Positions 6,274 through 9,487 of a DNA stretch of 9,487 nucleotides are shown one piece after another. This DNA is from Planctomycetota bacterium (lineage in GTDB: Bacteria; Planctomycetota; Brocadiia; JAJRTI01). A model generated the notes under the pieces. The model worked only from the letters and a program-made list of their open reading frames with translations, was not told where the DNA came from and made no database searches. The position numbers were made by a program, and so were the translations under genes. Location of the stretch: assembly GCA_024278415.1 (NCBI GenBank), contig JAJRTI010000652.1, positions 1 to 9,487 of the forward strand, given 5' to 3'. Every line of letters begins with the position of its first letter. Position 1 is the stretch's first letter.

Positions 6274-7147
6274 ATGAAGAACGCCGCCAGCCTACCTACG
6301 TTTGCCGTGTTGAGCCTGTGTGGGGCCGGCCTGGTGGTGTGGTGGTGGTGCGCCCAGTCGGAGCAGGGCACTGGCCCGGCCAAGCAGATGCTGGAGATCT
6401 TTGTGGGCACGGCGTCCAAGCCAGCCACAGAGGAGATTGTGGCGGAGTTTGAGCGTCGTTTCCATGTGGACGTGCGTACCCACTTTGGGGGCTCGGGCAA
6501 GGTGCTGGCGGATATGGAGCTTTCGGGCCGGGGCGATGTCTACTTCCCCGGCTCGTCGGACTACATGGCCGTGGCCAAGCGCAGGGGATTGGTGGCGCCA
6601 AAGACCGAACGCATCGCGGCGTACTTGGTGCCGGCGATTCTGGTTCAACAAGGCAACCCCCGCGGTATCCGTGGTTTGGCCGACTTGGCCCGGCCCGGCT
6701 TGCGGGTGGCCATTGCGCGGCCCGACAGCGTGTGTGGGGCTGTACGCGGTCGAGATCCTCTACAAGGCCGGCCTGTATGGACGGGTGAAGGGCAACATCG
6801 TAACCGAGGCGGAATCCTGTGAGCGCACCGCGCAACTCGTCTCGCTGGGGCTGGTAGACGCGGCGTTGGGGTGGCGCGTGTTCGAGGCCTGGGATCGGAG
6901 CCGGCTGGAGGCGGTGGCGCTGGAGCCCGGGCAAGTGTGCCGAATCGGGTACTTGCCGTTGGCCGTGGCGGCGTCCACGCAGGACCAAGCGCTGGCGCGG
7001 CAGTTCGTGTACTTTGTGTGCGGCCCGTTCGGCCGAGGAGCGTTCCGGCGCTTGGGCTACGCGTCGAGCGAAGCCCAAGCCCGGGCCTGGGCCGGCCCGA
7101 GCGCCACCGTGGGCGGCGAGTGGCGTCTGCCCAAGGAGGCCTCATGA
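6274..7147 (+). pseudogene. modA: Molybdate/tungstate-type ABC transporter substrate-binding protein, frameshifted
   Basis: If the frame is restored, the product is about 291 residues: an N-terminal hydrophobic leader (about 8-25, ending in an unusual WWWC without a proper lipobox) and a periplasmic oxyanion-binding protein of the ModA/WtpA type (SBP_bac_11-like), with a typical HFGGSGKVLADMEL and GDVYFPGSSDYM. The first frame codes well up to PDSVC (to about 6735) and would then run through unrelated residues to a stop at 6822. The family-like sequence resumes one frame over at VGLYAVEILYKAGL (from 6734) and continues to the stop at 7145-7147. The break lies in a GT-rich stretch followed by four G (6730-6739); loss of one GT would explain it and restore PDSVCVGLYAVEIL. 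It may be a sequencing or assembly error or a true mutation. The start is ATG 6274 or GTG 6268; neither has a strong Shine-Dalgarno. The end overlaps modB by 4 nt. Confidence 0.82.
7134..7139 (+). promoter_or_regulatory. Ribosome binding site AGGAGG for modB
   Basis: A perfect AGGAGG lies 4 nt ahead of ATG 7144, within the last codons of modA. It fixes the modB start and rejects the longer open frame from 6871, which is a shadow of modA. Confidence 0.7.
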
Positions 7148-7926
7148 AACGTGTATGGCTTTCCGCGCTCATGGCCGCCGCGTTGGGGCTCACGTGTACG
7201 ATCATGCTGGTGCTGTTGTTGGGCCAGCTATGCTTTGCCGGGCCGATCGAGCCTCTGGCCGCGCTCGCGCAACCCAGCGTGCGGCAGGCGATGACGCTGA
7301 GTGTGGTTTGCGCCACGCTTGCGGCCGCCCTGGCCGTTCTGGTGGCCACGCCAACCGCGTACGCGCTCGTGCGGTGGCGTTTCCCGTTCAATGGCATCGT
7401 GGACGCGCTGGTGGACGTGCCGATCCTGCTCTCCCCGGTGGCGCTTGGAGTCTCGCTGCTGCTCGTGTTTCGGTCGGCGCCGGGCCAATGGTTTGAATTG
7501 CACGTGGCGCGTGTGGTGTTCGAGCCTTTGGGCATCCTCATCGCCCAGTTCGTGTTGGCCCTGGCGCTATCCGTGCGCGTGCTGAAGGCGACGTTTGAGG
7601 AGATTGACCCGCGCATGGAGCAGGTGGCCCGATGTTTGGGCTGCACCCCCTGGGGAGCGTTTCGGCGGGTGACGCTGCCGCTTTCTCGGCCGGGCCTGTC
7701 CGCCGCGTTCGTCTTGAGTTGGGCCCGGGCGATCGGCGACTTTGGCGCCACCGTCACGCTGGGGGGAGCCGTGCAAGGCCACACGGAAACCATGCCCGTA
7801 AGCATCTACCTCAGCATGGCGTCCATGGACCTCAACCGCGCGGTGGGCCTCATGATTGTGCTGACCCTCGTTGCCCTTGCAGTTCTGCTCTTTGCGCGGC
7901 GCGCGACCCGCAGGAGGACGGCATGA
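7144..7926 (+). CDS. modB: Molybdate/tungstate ABC transporter permease
   Basis: The 260-residue inner-membrane permease forms the dimeric channel through which the bound oxyanion enters the cytoplasm. Hydrophobic segments lie at about 8-31, 48-70, 85-108, 128-146, 183-203 and 233-250. The EAA loop that docks onto the ATPase is at about 159-185 (EQVARCLGCTPWGAFRRV, then TLPLSRPG). The following ARAIGDFGATVTLGG and MPVSIYLSM are typical of ModB/WtpB permeases rather than of sulfate or iron permeases, though CysT/CysW are close relatives. It overlaps modA by ATGA and modC by ATGA, so the three are translationally coupled. Length is normal and no key region is missing, so only modA appears damaged. 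Sequence alone does not separate molybdate from tungstate. Confidence 0.91.
   Translation: MKRVWLSALMAAALGLTCTIMLVLLLGQLCFAGPIEPLAALAQPSVRQAMTLSVVCATLAAALAVLVATPTAYALVRWRFPFNGIVDALVDVPILLSPVALGVSLLLVFRSAPGQWFELHVARVVFEPLGILIAQFVLALALSVRVLKATFEEIDPRMEQVARCLGCTPWGAFRRVTLPLSRPGLSAAFVLSWARAIGDFGATVTLGGAVQGHTETMPVSIYLSMASMDLNRAVGLMIVLTLVALAVLLFARRATRRRTA
7912..7917 (+). promoter_or_regulatory. Ribosome binding site AGGAGG for modC
   Basis: A perfect AGGAGG ends 5 nt before ATG 7923, inside the end of modB. It decides the modC start against the long upstream open frame from 7632, whose first 97 codons overlap modB. Confidence 0.7.
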
Positions 7927-9161
7927 TCCGGATCGAGAACCTCTGGGCGAGCATCGGCGGCTTCCAACTCAAGGACGTGTCCCTCCGCGTGCCAGCGGGC
8001 GCGTCGTTTGTCCTCCTGGGGCCTTCGGGTGCGGGCAAGACACTGCTGCTGGAAACCGCGCTGGGCCTGCACCGCCCCCGGCATGGCTGCGTGTGCGTCG
8101 ACGGCGTGGACGTGACGCGGCTCCCGCCCGAACAGAGGCGAGTCGCGTACGTGCCGCAGGATCTCGCGCTCTTTCCCCATCTGTCCGTGCAGGACAACAT
8201 CCTGTTCGGCCTCCACGCCCAGCAAACCCAGGCCGAGCAGGACGCGGAGCTGCTGCGCTGGGCGGAGCTGCTCGACATTACCGCGTTGCTCGACCGGCCC
8301 AACATCGCGACCCTGTCCGGCGGCGAACGCCAGCGCGTGGCGCTGGCCCGCGCGCTGATCGTGAGGCCCAAGGTGCTCTTCCTCGACGAGCCCTTCTGCG
8401 CGCTCGACGCGCACATTCGCACACGCCTCCAGGAGCACTTCCGGGAGTTGCAGCGCTCGCTTGGCCTCACCCTCTTCCACGTGACGCACGACCAGGAAGA
8501 GGCGTTCCTCATGGCCGACCAAATGGCGCTCATGAGCGACGGGCGCCTCCTACAGGTCGGCACCCCTTCGGAGCTGTACGCTCGGCCAGCGAACTTGTCT
8601 GCGGCCCGCTTCTTCCTCATGCGCAATATTTATCCCGGCCACGTGGTGCGCGCGCGGCGCGACGGTCTGTACGACGTGGCCATGGGCGACCTCCGCGTGA
8701 CGATCGGCGCTCCGCCGGGGATCAAACCCGGACTGCCCATCCACGTGGGAATCCGGGCAGAGGACATCGTGCTCCTCAGGCCCGATCGGCCGGTCCCCAA
8801 GGAGCTGAGGATCAACATGTTCGATGGCACGGTCCGACAGTTTGTGAACTTCGGCCATCGGCGCCTCTTGCGCATGCAACTGGGTGACGCGACTGGGCCG
8901 ATGATCGACGTGACCCTAACGCACCACGCCTGGCGGGACATGGCTCCCTCGCCGGGAGACGTCTTACGCATCCACATGGCCCCCAGTGCGTTCTGTGTGT
9001 TTCCGGCGGAGCTGGATCGGGTCCCCACGACCGATGCGCTTGCCACCGAGCCTTGCCTATCATCGCCGTCTGCCTGCGCCAAGACCTTTGCCGGTGCGTC
9101 CACAGCCACGGCCAGAGGGCATGAGCCATCTTGGCCAATGACGCACAACCACCAAGGTTAA
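7923..9161 (+). CDS. modC: Molybdate/tungstate ABC transporter ATP-binding protein
   Basis: The 412-residue cytoplasmic ATPase powers uptake through the modB-encoded permease. All nucleotide-binding motifs are intact: Walker A GPSGAGKT (33-40), Q-loop Q79, signature LSGGERQ (131-137), Walker B VLFLDEP (151-157) and switch histidine H189. Residues about 235-360 form a regulatory region with a TOBE-like part (around 296-360), which in ModC-type proteins can bind oxyanion and throttle transport. The last roughly 50 residues (361-412) are low in complexity, rich in Ala, Ser, Thr and Pro, and match nothing I know; the ancestral stop may have been lost. The gene overlaps modB by 4 nt. Relatives such as CysA and FbpC have the same ATPase core; the assignment rests mainly on the adjacent permease and binding protein. 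Confidence 0.88.
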   Translation: MIRIENLWASIGGFQLKDVSLRVPAGASFVLLGPSGAGKTLLLETALGLHRPRHGCVCVDGVDVTRLPPEQRRVAYVPQDLALFPHLSVQDNILFGLHAQQTQAEQDAELLRWAELLDITALLDRPNIATLSGGERQRVALARALIVRPKVLFLDEPFCALDAHIRTRLQEHFRELQRSLGLTLFHVTHDQEEAFLMADQMALMSDGRLLQVGTPSELYARPANLSAARFFLMRNIYPGHVVRARRDGLYDVAMGDLRVTIGAPPGIKPGLPIHVGIRAEDIVLLRPDRPVPKELRINMFDGTVRQFVNFGHRRLLRMQLGDATGPMIDVTLTHHAWRDMAPSPGDVLRIHMAPSAFCVFPAELDRVPTTDALATEPCLSSPSACAKTFAGASTATARGHEPSWPMTHNHQG

Positions 9162-9487
9162 GCTCCTGTGGGGGGCAGGCACGATGGTTGCAGACCGGGT
9201 GCCAAGAACCCGTCGTTTCTTGTCAGCGTGCCGTCATCGGTTGGGGGCAACGCCAGGAAACAATCGCGTAGAACAGTAAATCGCGCGATGTGCAGGGGGA
9301 ATGGAAGGCTGGAAGCTAGACGCGAGGGTGCTGTCTTCGGCTGTGCTGCGGAGCGGACATGCGCCTCACGGATTTGGGCGGCGGCATCGCACATTTGAAA
9401 CCTGGGGTCGCCGTCTGCCCAGTCCAGCAAGCTATATCTGATGCTCTTGGCGCGACATGTGCACGGCAATGCCGACGCAGAAGAGGC
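9162..9487. other. Non-coding stretch at the right end, no supported gene
   Basis: I see no convincing gene here. Open frames of about 100 codons or fewer exist on both strands but lack a good start context and family-like composition. A short inverted repeat, GGCAC (9178-9182) with GTGCC (9199-9203), lies just after modC and could form a weak hairpin. GGAAGGCT (9303-9310) is followed by GGAAGCT (9311-9317), a small imperfect repeat. A minus-strand frame entering from the right edge reaches a TAG at about 9434-9436 and could be the last 17 or so codons of a gene beyond the window, which cannot be judged. Confidence 0.5.

Noticed and set aside
6045..6452. Small gene of 135 codons in the spacer before modA
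   Set aside because: It overlaps the modA start, starts in a C-run, has a composition like shadow frames and has no ribosome binding site.
9158..9469. A 103-codon minus-strand gene at the right end
   Set aside because: Its start would be TTG without a ribosome binding site, and I see no domain, signal or family resemblance.
9434..9487. C-terminal end of a minus-strand gene entering from the right
   Set aside because: A frame ending at TAG near 9434-9436 reads about 17 plausible codons, but that is far too short to support a call.

Overview
This 9.5-kb, GC-rich stretch looks chromosomal and comes from a Gram-negative bacterium: it encodes an outer-membrane beta-barrel protein with a signal peptide, a Tat-like leader and several inner-membrane proteins. 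The combination of a NapG/NapH-type ferredoxin pair, a large polyferredoxin, an alginate-export-family porin and repeat-rich spacers would suit an environmental anaerobe or facultative anaerobe. I cannot name the phylum from sequence alone; a Planctomycetes/Verrucomicrobia-like or Hydrogenedentes-like lineage is only an impression.

Layout. 1-275: a tandem array of a 121-bp non-coding repeat (two full units and at least the start of a third, cut by the window edge). 324-4354: four redox genes on the + strand, probably one operon: a NapG-like four-cluster ferredoxin, a NapH-like membrane polyferredoxin, a small exported and membrane-anchored beta-domain protein, and a 564-residue polyferredoxin with a Cys/Met-rich N-terminus and a histidine-containing membrane domain at the C-terminus. 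4355-4604: spacer with a single, inverted copy of the same repeat, so the redox operon is bracketed by repeat copies in opposite orientation. 4605-6011: an alginate-export-family porin. 6012-6273: spacer with two possible hairpins. 6274-9161: a molybdate/tungstate-type ABC transporter, modABC, with 4-nt overlaps between genes; modA is split by a frameshift near 6730-6739. 9162-9487: no gene that I can support.

How it may fit together (inference). The NapG/NapH-like pair and the large polyferredoxin have the architecture of quinol-oxidising, periplasm-directed electron-transfer modules. No catalytic subunit lies in the window. The adjacent molybdate/tungstate uptake genes suggest that the terminal enzyme may carry molybdenum or tungsten, and the porin could admit a small anion or other substrate. 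The polyferredoxin together with its small exported partner is the least familiar part and the best candidate for an undescribed redox module. The inverted repeat bracket and the broken modA are the other two points worth checking.
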